This document shows, piece by piece, positions 33,576 through 43,380 of a stretch of DNA of 43,581 nucleotides. The DNA comes from Vibrio ichthyoenteri ATCC 700023. GTDB lineage: Bacteria; Pseudomonadota; Gammaproteobacteria; Enterobacterales; Vibrionaceae. A program made the translations under genes and the position numbers. Under the pieces are notes generated by a model. The model was given only the letters and a program-made list of their open reading frames with translations, searched no databases and was not told the DNA's origin. The first letter of the stretch is position 1, and the number at the start of each line of letters is the position of its first letter. The DNA is taken from NCBI RefSeq assembly GCF_000222605.1, contig NZ_AFWF01000200.1:1-43581 (forward strand), read 5' to 3'.

Positions 33576-33581
33576 TATCGC

Positions 33582-34268
33582 ATGAGTAACTTCACGTCTG
33601 CGCAACAGCGCAACGCCCTTCTATATTTAGCTTTGTTCCACCTGATCATTATTGCATCGAGCAATTATCTGGTTCAGTTGCCGTTTACCATTTTTGGATT
33701 CCACACCACGTGGGGCGCTTTCACTTTTCCATTTATCTTCTTAGCAACGGATTTAACGGTACGTATTTTTGGTGCACAAATGGCGCGTAAAATCATCTTC
33801 TTGGTGATGTTGCCGGCATTGGTTGTCTCTTATTTACTTTCGGTCGTTTTCTTTGAAGGTCAATATCAAGGCTTCAGTCATCTAGGCGAATTCAATGTAT
33901 TTGTTGCGCGTATTGCCGCGGCAAGTTTTATGGCTTATTTGCTTGGCCAAGTATTGGATGTACAAGTATTTAACCGCTTACGCCAAATGAAACAGTGGTG
34001 GATCGCACCAACCTGTTCAACCCTATTTGGTAACGCAATCGACACGATGGCATTTTTCGCTGTGGCATTTTATCAAAGCCCAGATCCATTTATGGCTGAG
34101 CATTGGATGGAAATCGCAGCCGTCGACTATGGTTTCAAATTGATCATCAGCTTAGGTCTGTTTGTTCCTATGTATGGTGTCCTATTGAACTATCTGGTGA
34201 AAAAACTAACGTCAGTTAATCCAGAATTTCGACTGATGGGAATGAGTACCGCTGATAAAGTTTCTTAG
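33582..34268 (+). CDS. yhhQ: Queuosine precursor transporter
   Basis: YhhQ (DUF165, COG1738) imports the deazapurines preQ0/preQ1 for queuosine tRNA modification. The 228-residue inner-membrane protein has about six hydrophobic segments and family stretches SSNYLVQLPFTIFGFHTTWGAFTFPFIFLATDLTVRIFG and NAIDTMAFFAVAF. AAAGG at 33571-33575 with six bases of spacing supports the start. That site is part of the putative preQ1-I riboswitch, so expression is probably lowered when preQ1 is plentiful. The gene forms a single-gene unit closed by a terminator. Confidence 0.93.
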   Translation: MSNFTSAQQRNALLYLALFHLIIIASSNYLVQLPFTIFGFHTTWGAFTFPFIFLATDLTVRIFGAQMARKIIFLVMLPALVVSYLLSVVFFEGQYQGFSHLGEFNVFVARIAAASFMAYLLGQVLDVQVFNRLRQMKQWWIAPTCSTLFGNAIDTMAFFAVAFYQSPDPFMAEHWMEIAAVDYGFKLIISLGLFVPMYGVLLNYLVKKLTSVNPEFRLMGMSTADKVS

Positions 34269-34292
34269 GTAATGCGATACCAATGAAAATAG

Positions 34293-34321
34293 AAAAGCCC
34301 GCATTGATTTGCGGGCTTTTT
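34293..34321. terminator. Bidirectional terminator between yhhQ and gppA
   Basis: AAAAGCCCGC (34293-34302) pairs with GCGGGCTTTT (34311-34320) around an eight-base loop, with T on both strands. It serves yhhQ from the left and the rhlB-gppA transcript from the right. Confidence 0.92.
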
Positions 34322-34350
34322 GCATTTGTCGACCGACTTGGTGAAAGAGA

Positions 34351-35841
34351 TTAGCGACTGATAATATTCAGTGGCCAGCCAATATCACTTTGTCGATTTG
34401 CTTCAATCTCTAGTTCACTGGCGGTGAGTGGATTATTTACTAACCATTGCGCATCAATAAACAAAGAGAGCTTATCTCCTTCTGATTGAAGCTCTACTTG
34501 CGGCTCCAATGCTTGATGACGGCGATGGGTCAGCAGCACCGATAAACGTAATAAACGCAGAATACGTTTAGCGCTGGCACTTGAGATTGCATGTTGCTCT
34601 GGAAGTGAAGTGAGCTGTTCACGATAGCGGCGAACGACTTCTGCTAGCAGGTGTTTTTGTGCGCGAGTGTAGCCAGGTAAATCTAAGTTTTTTAGTAAGT
34701 ATGCCGCATGCTCGCCACCTTTCTTAAAATCGATCGCTAAACCGATTTCATGCAGTTTTGCTGCGGTGTCTAACATGGCACTGGCTTGTGGCTCTGTTAA
34801 CCAATTCTCTTGGCACTGGTTAAGTAGGCATTGAGCTAAATCGGCAACTTGTTGGCCGTATTCTTGATCAATCTGGTAGCGATTTTGAACACTAGCGATG
34901 GTGCGAACTCGAATGTCATTTTGTTTTAACTCATCGACCATTTCATAGACGAGGCCTTCACGTAGAGCGCCGCCGGCAAGCGTCATGGAATCGATGTCGA
35001 GTAGCTCAAAAATAGCGATGAGAATAGAAAGGCCGCTTGGGAAAACTAAAGCTCGCTCAAGGGTTAACCCTTCAATATCCAACTCTTCTAGATGATCAGC
35101 CAGCATGGCTTGTTTTTGCAGGCGCATGAGTTTGGCGTGGGTGATTACCTCATCCATTCCTTGCGCCAGCATGATCTCTTGTAACGCTTGCACAGTGCCT
35201 GATGCACCAACACAAACGTCCCAACCTAGCTCGGTATATTGTTGTAAAATAGGGTCTAATGTCGCCTTCGCCGCATCAATCGCTTGATTGAAGTTACGAA
35301 TATTAAGTTGGCGATCTTTGAAGTGGCGTTCTAACCAAGTCACACACCCCATTTTCAGGCTGGTTAATGCTTTGGCTTCAAATCCCTCTCCAATAATCAG
35401 TTCAGTACTGGCTCCGCCAATATCCACGACTAAGCGGCGACCACTGCCACCAGAGGTGTGTGCAACACCCTTGTAAATGGTAGCAGCTTCTTCTTCGCCA
35501 CAAATGACGTCTATTTTATAACCGAGAATTTGGTTTGCTCTCGTCAAGAAAACATCCACATTGGTCGCGGTACGTAATGTCGCTGTGCCAACAATACGAA
35601 TGTTTTCTTTTGGGATATCTTGCAGTCGCTCTGCAAATAAACTCAAGCAGTCCCAACCTCTTTGCATGGCTTCTTGGCTCAACGCATTCTTTTCGTTAAG
35701 TCCTGCAGCAAGGCGAACCTTACGTTTAATTTTGGCCATGGTCTGAACGCTGCCATCAATATGACGCACAACGAGCATATGAAAACTGTTCGACCCGAGG
35801 TCGATAGCGGCGTACAGCGGCGATGGAACAACTTGGCTCAT
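34351..35841 (-). CDS. gppA: Guanosine pentaphosphatase / exopolyphosphatase
   Basis: GppA converts pppGpp to ppGpp in the stringent response and can also hydrolyse polyphosphate. The 496-residue protein has the ASKHA-type phosphate loops [15 protein letters not shown] at the N-terminus and [14 protein letters not shown] near residue 140, and a C-terminal HD-like helical domain ([17 protein letters not shown]). The ATG at 35841 lies six bases after the rhlB stop, so it is the second gene of an rhlB-gppA operon, an arrangement also found in E. coli. Ppx is the main alternative, but the rhlB neighbour favours GppA. Confidence 0.94.
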   Translation of the reverse strand: MSQVVPSPLYAAIDLGSNSFHMLVVRHIDGSVQTMAKIKRKVRLAAGLNEKNALSQEAMQRGWDCLSLFAERLQDIPKENIRIVGTATLRTATNVDVFLTRANQILGYKIDVICGEEEAATIYKGVAHTSGGSGRRLVVDIGGASTELIIGEGFEAKALTSLKMGCVTWLERHFKDRQLNIRNFNQAIDAAKATLDPILQQYTELGWDVCVGASGTVQALQEIMLAQGMDEVITHAKLMRLQKQAMLADHLEELDIEGLTLERALVFPSGLSILIAIFELLDIDSMTLAGGALREGLVYEMVDELKQNDIRVRTIASVQNRYQIDQEYGQQVADLAQCLLNQCQENWLTEPQASAMLDTAAKLHEIGLAIDFKKGGEHAAYLLKNLDLPGYTRAQKHLLAEVVRRYREQLTSLPEQHAISSASAKRILRLLRLSVLLTHRRHQALEPQVELQSEGDKLSLFIDAQWLVNNPLTASELEIEANRQSDIGWPLNIISR

Positions 35842-35847
35842 AGCGAC

Positions 35848-37149
35848 TTAAGAATCCTTTTGTTGACGCGGTGGGCGTGAGCGATTTGGTTTGCGATTGC
35901 CAGAACGAGAGCCACCAGTGTTAGTGCGGCGTTGTTGCTGGTTACGCGTGCGCAGACGGATCGGCGCCGGTAGATCTTGGATCAAAGCAGACGAATCGTA
36001 TTCCGATACAGAAATCGTGTGCTCGATGTACTCTTCGATTGCTGGCAAGTTGATCGCGTATTGTTCACAAGCAAATGTGATTGAGTGGCCACTTGCGCCA
36101 GCACGACCAGTACGACCAATGCGGTGTACGTAATCTTCACAATCGTCAGGTAGATCGTAGTTAAATACGTGAGTCACTTGTGGAATGTGTAGACCACGAG
36201 CGGCAACATCCGTTGCGACTAGAATATCGACTTCACCACGAGTAAATTGCTCAAGGATACGCTCACGTTTTTTCTGTGGAACATCGCCCGTTAGTAGGCC
36301 AACACGGTGTTTGTCTGCCGCAAGGTGACCCCAAACTGAATCACACATATGTTTGGTATTGGCAAACACGATTGCGCGATCTGGCCATTCTTCTTCAATA
36401 ATTGTTTGAAGTAGCGCCATTTTATCTTCATTAGAAGGGTAGAAAAGCTCTTCTTGAATTCGGTGACCTGTTTTTTGTTCAGGTTCTACAACCACTGGCA
36501 CCGGCTCATTCATATGTTCAAAAGCAAGCTCTTGTACACGGTATGAAAGCGTTGCTGAGAACATCATGTTCAAACGTTCTTTTGGTTCCGGCATACGACG
36601 GAATAAGAAACGGATGTCCTTGATAAAGCCAAGGTCAAACATGCGGTCGGCTTCGTCTAACACGACAACTTGGATGTGATCTAGATTGAACACACGTTGT
36701 TTGTAGAAGTCGATGATACGACCGGTAGTACCAATTAAGATATCTACGCCTTGCTCAAGTTTGGTTACCTGCTTTTCATAGCTTTCGCCGCCGTAAGCTA
36801 ATGCGGCTTTGATTCCAGTGCTTGCAATTAACGGTTCAGCATCATTAAAGATCTGAATCGCCAACTCACGCGTTGGAGCCATGATGATGGCACGTGGCTG
36901 ATTTGGCTTGCGGCCTTCATGCTCAGGTGTCGTCAGTAGGTGGTTAAAAGTAGCAGTAAGGAACGCTAACGTCTTACCAGTACCCGTTTGGGCCTGGCCT
37001 GCAATATCACGGCCGGAGAGCAGGACCGGCAACGCCTGTGCTTGGATAGGGGTACAAAATTCGAACCCTTTTTGCTCCAAACCCTTTGTAACTTGGGGGT
37101 TGAGCCCCAAATCGGCGAACTTTTGCTCTGTGATGTGCGTCTTTTTCAT
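35848..37149 (-). CDS. rhlB: ATP-dependent RNA helicase RhlB
   Basis: RhlB is the DEAD-box helicase of the RNA degradosome, unwinding structured RNA for RNase E and PNPase. The 433-residue protein (E. coli 421) has the Q motif ([13 protein letters not shown]), [21 protein letters not shown] ([14 protein letters not shown]), SAT, and [13 protein letters not shown]. The C-terminal tail (about 400-433) is rich in Arg, Gly, Asn and Ser, as expected for an RNA-binding end. It is divergent from trxA, the conserved gppA-rhlB/trxA-rho block of gammaproteobacteria. Confidence 0.96.
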   Translation of the reverse strand: MKKTHITEQKFADLGLNPQVTKGLEQKGFEFCTPIQAQALPVLLSGRDIAGQAQTGTGKTLAFLTATFNHLLTTPEHEGRKPNQPRAIIMAPTRELAIQIFNDAEPLIASTGIKAALAYGGESYEKQVTKLEQGVDILIGTTGRIIDFYKQRVFNLDHIQVVVLDEADRMFDLGFIKDIRFLFRRMPEPKERLNMMFSATLSYRVQELAFEHMNEPVPVVVEPEQKTGHRIQEELFYPSNEDKMALLQTIIEEEWPDRAIVFANTKHMCDSVWGHLAADKHRVGLLTGDVPQKKRERILEQFTRGEVDILVATDVAARGLHIPQVTHVFNYDLPDDCEDYVHRIGRTGRAGASGHSITFACEQYAINLPAIEEYIEHTISVSEYDSSALIQDLPAPIRLRTRNQQQRRTNTGGSRSGNRKPNRSRPPRQQKDS

Positions 37150-37260
37150 CGCTATAGAATATCAGCTTAAGCTTGCAATACGAAAGTAAATACATTCCAA
37201 TAGGGCATCTCAATACTGGTTATCATCCAACCAGTTCCGAAAAATACAGTGGAGTGGACG

Positions 37261-37587
37261 ATGAGTGATAATATTTTGCAGCTGACTGATGATGGTTTTG
37301 AAAACGACGTAATCAATGCTGCAGGCCCAGTTCTTGTTGATTTTTGGGCAGAGTGGTGTGGTCCTTGTAAGATGATTGCGCCTATTCTTGACGAAATTTC
37401 AGAAGAATACGCAGGCAAGCTCACTATCGGTAAACTGAATATCGATCAAAATGCTGGTACACCACCTAAATTTGGTATTCGCGGTATTCCAACGCTACTA
37501 CTATTTAAAGACGGTAGCGTAGCAGCAACGAAAGTTGGCGCATTGTCTAAAACTCAATTAAAAGAGTTCTTGGACGCTAACCTGTAA
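37261..37587 (+). CDS. trxA: Thioredoxin 1
   Basis: TrxA is the general cytosolic dithiol reductant for ribonucleotide reductase, methionine sulfoxide reductase and others. The 108-residue protein has the active site WCGPCK with Cys33/Cys36 and the cis-proline loop [11 protein letters not shown]. The ATG at 37261 has GGAG upstream; an in-frame GTG at 37249 precedes that site and is rejected. It stands before rho with its own terminator. Confidence 0.96.
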   Translation: MSDNILQLTDDGFENDVINAAGPVLVDFWAEWCGPCKMIAPILDEISEEYAGKLTIGKLNIDQNAGTPPKFGIRGIPTLLLFKDGSVAATKVGALSKTQLKEFLDANL

Positions 37588-37604
37588 TACTCGCTGTTAA
37601 ATAG

Positions 37605-37640
37605 AACCGTACATTTTACTAATGTGCGGTTTTGTTTTTG
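37605..37640 (+). terminator. Intrinsic terminator of trxA
   Basis: AACCGTACATT (37605-37615) pairs with AATGTGCGGTT (37621-37631), 11 pairs with one G-T, around TTACT, followed by TTTGTTTTTG. Confidence 0.88.
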
Positions 37641-37789
37641 AACGGCAACAAAAGATAGACTAGGCTAGTATTTAGTGCTAATTTATCGCACGTAAATTAA
37701 ACAAGTATTCTCTTCTTGGTCGATCCAGAGACCGAATCCATCTTAACTACAAAACAGATCCTATTTTGACTAAACAAGCATCTACCACC

Positions 37790-39049
37790 ATGAATCTAAC
37801 AGAACTGAAGAACAGACCTGTTTCTGATCTTGTCAAACTTGGCGAAAGCTTAGGCCTTGAAAACCTGGCTCGTCTAAGAAAACAAGACATCATCTTTGCC
37901 ATCCTAAAAGCGCATGCGAAAAGCGGTGAAGATATTTTTGGCGATGGGGTTCTGGAAATTTTACAAGACGGTTTTGGTTTCCTACGTAGCGCAGACAGCT
38001 CTTACCTTGCTGGTCCTGACGATATTTACGTTTCGCCAAGTCAAATTCGTCGTTTCAACCTGCGTACAGGTGATTCGATTGCCGGAAAAATTCGCCCACC
38101 AAAAGATGGCGAACGTTACTTTGCATTATTGAAAGTAAACACGGTAAACCACGACAAACCAGACAACGCTCGTAATAAAATCCTATTTGAAAACCTGACA
38201 CCTCTACATGCTAATGAACGCATGGTTATGGAGCGTGGTAATGGTGCAACGGAAGATATTACGGCTCGTATCTTGGATTTGGCTTCACCAATTGGTAAAG
38301 GTCAACGTGGTCTGATTGTTGCTCCGCCAAAAGCGGGTAAAACAATGCTGCTGCAAAATATTGCACAAAGCATTGCTTACAATCACCCTGAATGTGAATT
38401 AATGGTACTTCTTATCGACGAACGTCCGGAAGAAGTAACTGAGATGCAACGTCTTGTGAAAGGCGAAGTAATTGCATCGACATTTGATGAGCCAGCATCT
38501 CGTCACGTACAAGTGGCAGAAATGGTTATCGAAAAAGCAAAACGTCTTGTTGAACACAAAAAAGACGTAGTGATCCTGCTTGACTCGATTACTCGTCTAG
38601 CGCGTGCATACAACACCGTAGTACCTTCATCAGGTAAAGTACTGACTGGTGGTGTGGATGCAAACGCACTACATCGTCCAAAACGTTTCTTCGGTGCTGC
38701 ACGTAACGTAGAAGAGGGTGGTAGCTTAACTATCATCGCTACTGCGCTAGTGGACACGGGTTCTAAGATGGACGAAGTAATCTACGAAGAATTTAAAGGT
38801 ACAGGTAACATGGAACTGCACCTAAACCGTAAGATTGCGGAAAAGCGTGTTTTCCCTGCGATTGACTTCAACCGTTCAGGTACTCGTCGTGAAGAGTTGC
38901 TGACGAAAACCGACGAACTGCAGAAAATGTGGATTCTACGTAAAATCGTTCACCCAATGGGCGAAACCGATGCGATGGAATTCCTAATTGATAAGCTTGC
39001 AATGACGAAGACCAACGATGAGTTCTTCGACGCAATGCGCCGTCAATAA
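37790..39049 (+). CDS. rho: Transcription termination factor Rho
   Basis: Rho is the hexameric RNA-dependent ATPase that ends transcription at unstructured C-rich RNA and silences horizontally acquired genes. The 419-residue protein is the same length as E. coli Rho and nearly identical in core parts: MNLTELKN start, RNA-binding RNP motif GFGFLRS, Walker A APPKAGKT near residue 180, [13 protein letters not shown] and the secondary RNA site [14 protein letters not shown]. The start is ATG 37790 by homology; a TTG 24 bases upstream is rejected. There is no clear Shine-Dalgarno site. The leader of about 150 bases after the trxA terminator is the usual place for Rho autoregulation. Confidence 0.97.
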   Translation: MNLTELKNRPVSDLVKLGESLGLENLARLRKQDIIFAILKAHAKSGEDIFGDGVLEILQDGFGFLRSADSSYLAGPDDIYVSPSQIRRFNLRTGDSIAGKIRPPKDGERYFALLKVNTVNHDKPDNARNKILFENLTPLHANERMVMERGNGATEDITARILDLASPIGKGQRGLIVAPPKAGKTMLLQNIAQSIAYNHPECELMVLLIDERPEEVTEMQRLVKGEVIASTFDEPASRHVQVAEMVIEKAKRLVEHKKDVVILLDSITRLARAYNTVVPSSGKVLTGGVDANALHRPKRFFGAARNVEEGGSLTIIATALVDTGSKMDEVIYEEFKGTGNMELHLNRKIAEKRVFPAIDFNRSGTRREELLTKTDELQKMWILRKIVHPMGETDAMEFLIDKLAMTKTNDEFFDAMRRQ

Positions 39050-39061
39050 TTTCATTATTTA

Positions 39062-39095
39062 AAAAACGCCACCGTGATTACGGTGGCGTTTTTGT
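39062..39095 (+). terminator. Intrinsic terminator of rho
   Basis: A perfect 14-pair stem (39062-39075 with 39080-39093) has a GATT loop and a T run on the + strand side. Confidence 0.94.
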
Positions 39096-39151
39096 TTGCA
39101 TTCTCGTCAGACGAAGAGCACAATGAATGCAAATGTTACAAGGAGGTTAAC

Positions 39152-40150
39152 ATGCAACAAGGAATGTTGTCGTCGCTTCTCCTGTCCATATTTTTGGCAT
39201 TGGTTACACCTAATGCTGTCGCGACAGAAATGCCACCCGAGCGCGTCGAACTGTGGCTGCAAAGCGATCATATGCACAATAAAGTGTCAGAGCTTTTACA
39301 GCATGTGGTTGAAGACGATCTCGATAGTCTAAATTTTTCCCTTCAAAGATTGGCCTTTCCACAACAAGAGGTGGCTCGCTACTTATTGCTACAAAAGCTT
39401 GAGCAGCAAGAGATGATTCTCACGCCGAAAATGGCCATTTTTGTTGAACAACAAAAATCGATGGTGCCGACCTACCAAATATTGGAACAAGGTGACGGCT
39501 ATGAATTTAGTATTCCTGCGTTTAATTTTCCTGCTATCGCGAGCCGTTTACTCAAACGTTGGCAGCAAGATCAATCAATACTCGATTTTGTGATGCAGGC
39601 AGAGCGACAAGAGCTCGACTTACATCATTGGCTATCTGAAGGCTCTGACTATCAGCGACAAACCCGTGAAAAATTATTAATCCGTGAGTTAGACAGCCTT
39701 TCTTTAGAGGCGGTCAATGCGCTTACTCGTCAATTAACTGATGAAGTGGTAGTGAGTTGGTTACCCTCTTCGGAAGTAATGGTGCGGCTCGCTCAAGTCA
39801 GTGAAGACCCAAAAACCTACAAATTGGTTTGGCTAATGAAAGCCGATCACCACAGCCAAAACGAGCTGAGTCGATTGGCCCAGGTTGGCGATGCTTTTTC
39901 TCAGCAGCAAATCATGCAAGCGTCTAATAACCCCAATTTACGTCAGTTAGCGTTGCAAGAATTAACGCGCATTAAACCGATGAGCGAAGAAGTTAAAACG
40001 TTTTTAGTCGCGCGAATGAGAGACAGTGACGAGGCATCATTTGTTGCTGATCAATTGGCTCAGCAAGGATATTCAGCCTGGTTGTCGGAGCTCATTTTGA
40101 GTGATAAAAAAGTTAAGCGTAATGCGATTATTAGTGCACTTAGCCAGTAG
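39152..40150 (+). CDS. Exported helical-repeat protein of unknown function
   Basis: I do not recognise a named gene. The 332-residue protein begins with a Sec signal (MQQGMLSSLLLSIFLALVTPNAVA, cleavage about residue 24). The rest is almost wholly helical and Gln/Leu/Glu-rich, and the C-terminal half has HEAT-like helix pairs (NPNLRQLALQELTRI, EEVKTFLVARMRDSDEASFVADQLAQQG). No cysteine or enzyme motif is seen. A full AAGGAGG five bases before the ATG fixes the start at 39152; the frame open from 39074 lies partly in the rho terminator. It lies between rho and ubiD as its own unit. A periplasmic scaffold or binding role is possible but not shown. Confidence 0.85.
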   Translation: MQQGMLSSLLLSIFLALVTPNAVATEMPPERVELWLQSDHMHNKVSELLQHVVEDDLDSLNFSLQRLAFPQQEVARYLLLQKLEQQEMILTPKMAIFVEQQKSMVPTYQILEQGDGYEFSIPAFNFPAIASRLLKRWQQDQSILDFVMQAERQELDLHHWLSEGSDYQRQTREKLLIRELDSLSLEAVNALTRQLTDEVVVSWLPSSEVMVRLAQVSEDPKTYKLVWLMKADHHSQNELSRLAQVGDAFSQQQIMQASNNPNLRQLALQELTRIKPMSEEVKTFLVARMRDSDEASFVADQLAQQGYSAWLSELILSDKKVKRNAIISALSQ

Positions 40151-40240
40151 AGTCGCGTAATACCCACATACAAAAGAGGGATCGGAGATCCTGCTTTGTT
40201 TGATATACTGCATGCAGTTTAACCAGCCATTAGAAGAACT

Positions 40241-42085
40241 ATGAGTTTTAAGGACTTGCGCGAATTTGTTGATCAGCTTGAGCAGCTAGGGAAACTAAAA
40301 CGCATTACTCACCCTATCGATCCCCACTATGAGATGACTGAAATCAGCGATCGCGTGTTGCGTGCTGGCGGTCCGGCTTTATTGTTTGAAAATCCGATAG
40401 GTTACGATTACCCGGTACTCACCAACTTATTTGGCACACCAGAACGCGTTGCGATTGGGATGGGACGGTCTGAGGTGAAAGAGCTACGTGAAGTTGGCAA
40501 ACTACTGGCGTACTTGAAAGAGCCAGAGTCACCGCGTGGTTTTAAAGATGCGCTTGATAAACTTCCGGTCTTTAAACAAGTTCTCAATATGCCCGCTAAG
40601 CGCTTACGCAAAGCCCCTTGTCAGGAAATTGTGTGGCAAGGTGACGAGGTCGATCTCGACAAGATTCCAGTCATGAGTTGCTGGCAAGATGACGTGGCGC
40701 CTTTGCTTACATGGGGATTAACCATCACCAAAGGTCCAAATAAAAAACGTCAGAACCTTGGGATCTATCGTCAGCAAAAAATAAGCAAAAATAAAATCAT
40801 TATGCGCTGGCTTGCTCACCGAGGTGGTGCGTTAGATTTACGAGATTGGATGACTACTCATCCGGGTGAGCGATTCCCTGTTTCAGTTGCATTCGGCGCT
40901 GATCCTGCCACCATTTTAGGCGCAGTAACCCCAGTTCCTGATAGCTTATCAGAGTATGCTTTCGCTGGATTGTTGCGAGGCAGTCGCACCGAGGTCGTTA
41001 AATCTCTCAGTAACGATCTTGATGTTCCAGCCAGTGCTGAAATCGTACTAGAGGGTTATATTGATCCGCAAGAGTTTGCTGATGAAGGACCCTATGGCGA
41101 TCATACGGGTTACTACAACGAAAAAGAAAAGCATCACGTTTTCACTATCACCCACATTACGATGCGGAACAAGCCAATTTATCACAGCACATACACTGGG
41201 CGTCCGCCAGATGAACCAGCTGTGCTTGGCGTGGCATTAAACGAAGTTTTTGTGCCTATCTTGCAAAAACAATTTCCTGAGATCGAGGATTTCTATCTGC
41301 CGCCAGAGGGCTGCTCATATCGAATGGCGATTGTCACGCTGAAGAAACAATACCCAGGTCATGCTAAGCGCGTGATGATGGGGGTTTGGTCTTTCTTGCG
41401 TCAGTTCATGTATACCAAGTTTGTCATTGTGTGTGATGAGTCGCTTGACGCACGTAATTGGGATGAAGTGGTGCAAGCGATGACGCAAAATATGGACCCA
41501 GTGCGTGATACCTTGCTGATTGAACATACGCCAATAGATTCATTGGATTTTGCTTCGCCAGTGGTAGGGCTTGGATCAAAAATTGGTTGGGATGCGACGA
41601 TTAAGTGGCAAGCCGAATTGGCTACGAGTTCCGCAGAGGTGAAAGGCGAGTTATTAGAGCCGGATGCGATTCTTGAACAGATAAAATTGGCGAACCCGAT
41701 CATTTGTGACATCTATCTGCCTAAAGGTGCACTATGTGGACAGATGGTCTTAGTTTCGATTGATAAGCAAAATCCGGGTGAAGGACAACAAGTGATAGCT
41801 GCGATATGGTCGCATTTATCTCCGCTAGTCGATCCTAAGTTTATTGTAGTATGCGATGATGATGTGAACATTCGCGATTGGAATGATGTCATATGGGCCG
41901 TGACGACTCGTATGGACCCCGCACGTGATAGTTTGCTTGAGCGTAGTGCTGATGTTGGGCGCATTGCTTTGGATGCAACCAATAAGCTCGGCGATGAAGC
42001 CTCTCGGGAGTGGGGGGTACCTATTAAGAAAGATCCACAGTTGGTCGACAAAATTGATGCAATATGGCATCAATTAGGTCTGTAA
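40241..42085 (+). CDS. ubiD: 3-octaprenyl-4-hydroxybenzoate decarboxylase with internal C-terminal duplication
   Basis: UbiD removes the carboxyl group of the prenylated ubiquinone precursor using prenylated FMN made by UbiX. At 614 residues it is much longer than E. coli UbiD (497). The first 345 residues match the family ([24 protein letters not shown] holds the active-site acids). From about 346 to 445 comes the usual C-terminal part ([38 protein letters not shown]). Then a linker and a second, related copy begin at 485 ([41 protein letters not shown]). The offset between copies is about 140 residues. The second copy's CDDDVN stretch is closer to the E. coli sequence. It overlaps the ferredoxin gene by one base. 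Confidence 0.96.
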   Translation: MSFKDLREFVDQLEQLGKLKRITHPIDPHYEMTEISDRVLRAGGPALLFENPIGYDYPVLTNLFGTPERVAIGMGRSEVKELREVGKLLAYLKEPESPRGFKDALDKLPVFKQVLNMPAKRLRKAPCQEIVWQGDEVDLDKIPVMSCWQDDVAPLLTWGLTITKGPNKKRQNLGIYRQQKISKNKIIMRWLAHRGGALDLRDWMTTHPGERFPVSVAFGADPATILGAVTPVPDSLSEYAFAGLLRGSRTEVVKSLSNDLDVPASAEIVLEGYIDPQEFADEGPYGDHTGYYNEKEKHHVFTITHITMRNKPIYHSTYTGRPPDEPAVLGVALNEVFVPILQKQFPEIEDFYLPPEGCSYRMAIVTLKKQYPGHAKRVMMGVWSFLRQFMYTKFVIVCDESLDARNWDEVVQAMTQNMDPVRDTLLIEHTPIDSLDFASPVVGLGSKIGWDATIKWQAELATSSAEVKGELLEPDAILEQIKLANPIICDIYLPKGALCGQMVLVSIDKQNPGEGQQVIAAIWSHLSPLVDPKFIVVCDDDVNIRDWNDVIWAVTTRMDPARDSLLERSADVGRIALDATNKLGDEASREWGVPIKKDPQLVDKIDAIWHQLGL

Positions 42086-42354
42086 TGGCAAATTCCGTTA
42101 CGCTATTACCGAGTCAGGTAACATTTGAAGTCCCATCAGGACAGACGGTGTTGGAAGCAGCGCTCAACAATAATATAAGCTTTCCACATCGTTGTCAGGT
42201 GGGGGCATGTGCTATGTGCATGTGTAAAAAAGTATCGGGTGAAGTCCGCTATGAACTGGAACCGATGCTCACAGAACAAGAACAACAGCAAGGGTGGATA
42301 TTCTCATGCCTTGCCTATACAGAAAGTAATTTAGTACTTACCTTTGAAGAGTAA
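42085..42354 (+). CDS. Plant-type [2Fe-2S] ferredoxin
   Basis: This 89-residue soluble ferredoxin carries the plant-type cluster motif C-X4-C-X2-C (CQVGACAMC) with the fourth cysteine in IFSCLAY about 30 residues on. The ATG overlaps the last base of the ubiD stop (TAATG), so translation is coupled; an in-frame start at 42064 inside ubiD is rejected. Gene fre begins 14 bases downstream. The pair resembles a split form of single-chain oxidoreductases that join this ferredoxin domain to an FNR-like domain. It may pass electrons from Fre to an unknown acceptor, perhaps the UbiD/UbiX flavin system; this is inference. Confidence 0.92.
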   Translation: MANSVTLLPSQVTFEVPSGQTVLEAALNNNISFPHRCQVGACAMCMCKKVSGEVRYELEPMLTEQEQQQGWIFSCLAYTESNLVLTFEE

Positions 42355-42368
42355 GTAAGAGGAACCCC

Positions 42369-43082
42369 ATGAGTATTCAATGCAAAGTTAAGTCGATAGA
42401 GTCACTCGCAGCTAATACCTATCGTATTCTGCTTCATCCTGAACAGCCTGTTGCTTTTAAAGCGGGCCAATATCTAATGGTTGTTATGGGTGAAAAAGAC
42501 AAGCGCCCATTTTCTATCGCCAGTAGCCCTTGCCGTCATGAAGGTGAGCTTGAGTTACATATTGGTGCGGCAGAGCAAAATGCTTATGCGCATGAAGTTG
42601 TTGAAGCGATGAAAACGGCTCTAAGTGATGGCACATCTATCACTATTGATGCTCCGCATGGGGATGCATGGGTAAAAGAAGAAAGTGAACGACCATTGCT
42701 TCTGATTGCGGGCGGTACAGGCTTTAGTTATGTACGTTCAATCTTGGACCATTGCGTTGCACAAAAGAAAGAGAATTCAATTTATCTATACTGGGGCGCT
42801 CGCGACAACTGCCAGCTATATGCAAAAGATGAACTCGTTACTTTGGCCGAGCAGTATGAAAATGTGCACTTTATTCCGGTTGTAGAACAAGCACCAAGTG
42901 AATGGCAAGGTAAAGTGGGTAACGTATTAGAGGCGGTGAGTGAAGACTTTGATTCTCTAGAAGCGTTTGATATCTATATAGCAGGCCGTTTCGAAATGGC
43001 AGGCGCTGCTCGTGAGCAATTTACTCAAAACAAGCAGGCACGAAGCGATCGAATGTTCGCAGATGCCTATGCTTTTATCTAA
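42369..43082 (+). CDS. fre: NAD(P)H-flavin reductase
   Basis: Fre reduces free riboflavin, FMN and FAD with NAD(P)H. The reduced FMN can feed prenyl-FMN synthesis by UbiX for UbiD, as well as ferric reduction. The 237-residue protein has the FNR fold signatures RPFSIASSP (flavin site), [16 protein letters not shown] (nicotinamide site), [11 protein letters not shown] and [17 protein letters not shown]. It is near the E. coli length of 233. AGAGGA lies upstream of the ATG. It is the last gene of ubiD-ferredoxin-fre; E. coli has ubiD-fre without the ferredoxin. LuxG is a close relative. Confidence 0.94.
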   Translation: MSIQCKVKSIESLAANTYRILLHPEQPVAFKAGQYLMVVMGEKDKRPFSIASSPCRHEGELELHIGAAEQNAYAHEVVEAMKTALSDGTSITIDAPHGDAWVKEESERPLLLIAGGTGFSYVRSILDHCVAQKKENSIYLYWGARDNCQLYAKDELVTLAEQYENVHFIPVVEQAPSEWQGKVGNVLEAVSEDFDSLEAFDIYIAGRFEMAGAAREQFTQNKQARSDRMFADAYAFI

Positions 43083-43106
43083 CTGCTAATCAAATTGTTC
43101 ATCAAC

Positions 43107-43131
43107 AAAGAGGGCTAAATGCCCTCTTTTT
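43107..43131 (+). terminator. Intrinsic terminator after fre
   Basis: AAAGAGGGC (43107-43115) pairs with GCCCTCTTT (43121-43129) around TAAAT and is followed by further T, 24 bases after the fre stop. Confidence 0.92.
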
Positions 43132-43192
43132 CACCATCTTGCTGATAATTTCACCGAATAGTCACTTTTCATGAATTAATTTGCAAAAAGGC

Positions 43193-43220
43193 TTGCCAAT
43201 AAAAACCAGTTCCCTATAAT
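43193..43220 (+). promoter_or_regulatory. rRNA operon promoter P1
   Basis: TTGCCA (43193-43198) and a perfect TATAAT (43215-43220) are 16 bases apart; the following discriminator GCGC is GC-rich, as expected for stringently controlled rRNA promoters. The 40 bases before it contain A/T-rich stretches fitting an UP element. Confidence 0.85.
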
Positions 43221-43307
43221 GCGCATCCACTGACAGGGCAGACGCCGCAAGGCTTCAGCGTTAGTCAGAGAGGTAAAGGCAACTGAGAAAAGAAATTGAA
43301 AAAGTGT

Positions 43308-43335
43308 TTGACTCTTTCAGTTATCTCGTTAGAAT
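43308..43335 (+). promoter_or_regulatory. rRNA operon promoter P2
   Basis: TTGACT (43308-43313) and TAGAAT (43330-43335) are 16 bases apart, about 115 bases downstream of P1, the tandem arrangement typical of rRNA operons. Confidence 0.8.
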
Positions 43336-43347
43336 TCACCTCCACTT

Positions 43348-43380
43348 CGAGAGAAACTCTCGCAGCAAAGCTCTTTAACA
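43348..43380 (+). promoter_or_regulatory. rRNA antitermination boxB hairpin and boxA
   Basis: CGAGAG-AAA-CTCTCG (43348-43362) forms the boxB hairpin, and GCTCTTTAACA (43370-43380) is a near-perfect boxA. These recruit the Nus antitermination complex so that RNA polymerase resists Rho in the rRNA genes. Confidence 0.9.

Noticed and set aside
37766-37789. Upstream TTG as the rho start
   Set aside because: The eight extra residues are absent from E. coli Rho, and ATG 37790 gives the conserved MNLTELKN start and 419-residue length.
43083-43192. Search for a tRNA gene before the rRNA operon
   Set aside because: No cloverleaf or conserved T-arm sequence was found; only the fre terminator and promoter upstream bases are present.
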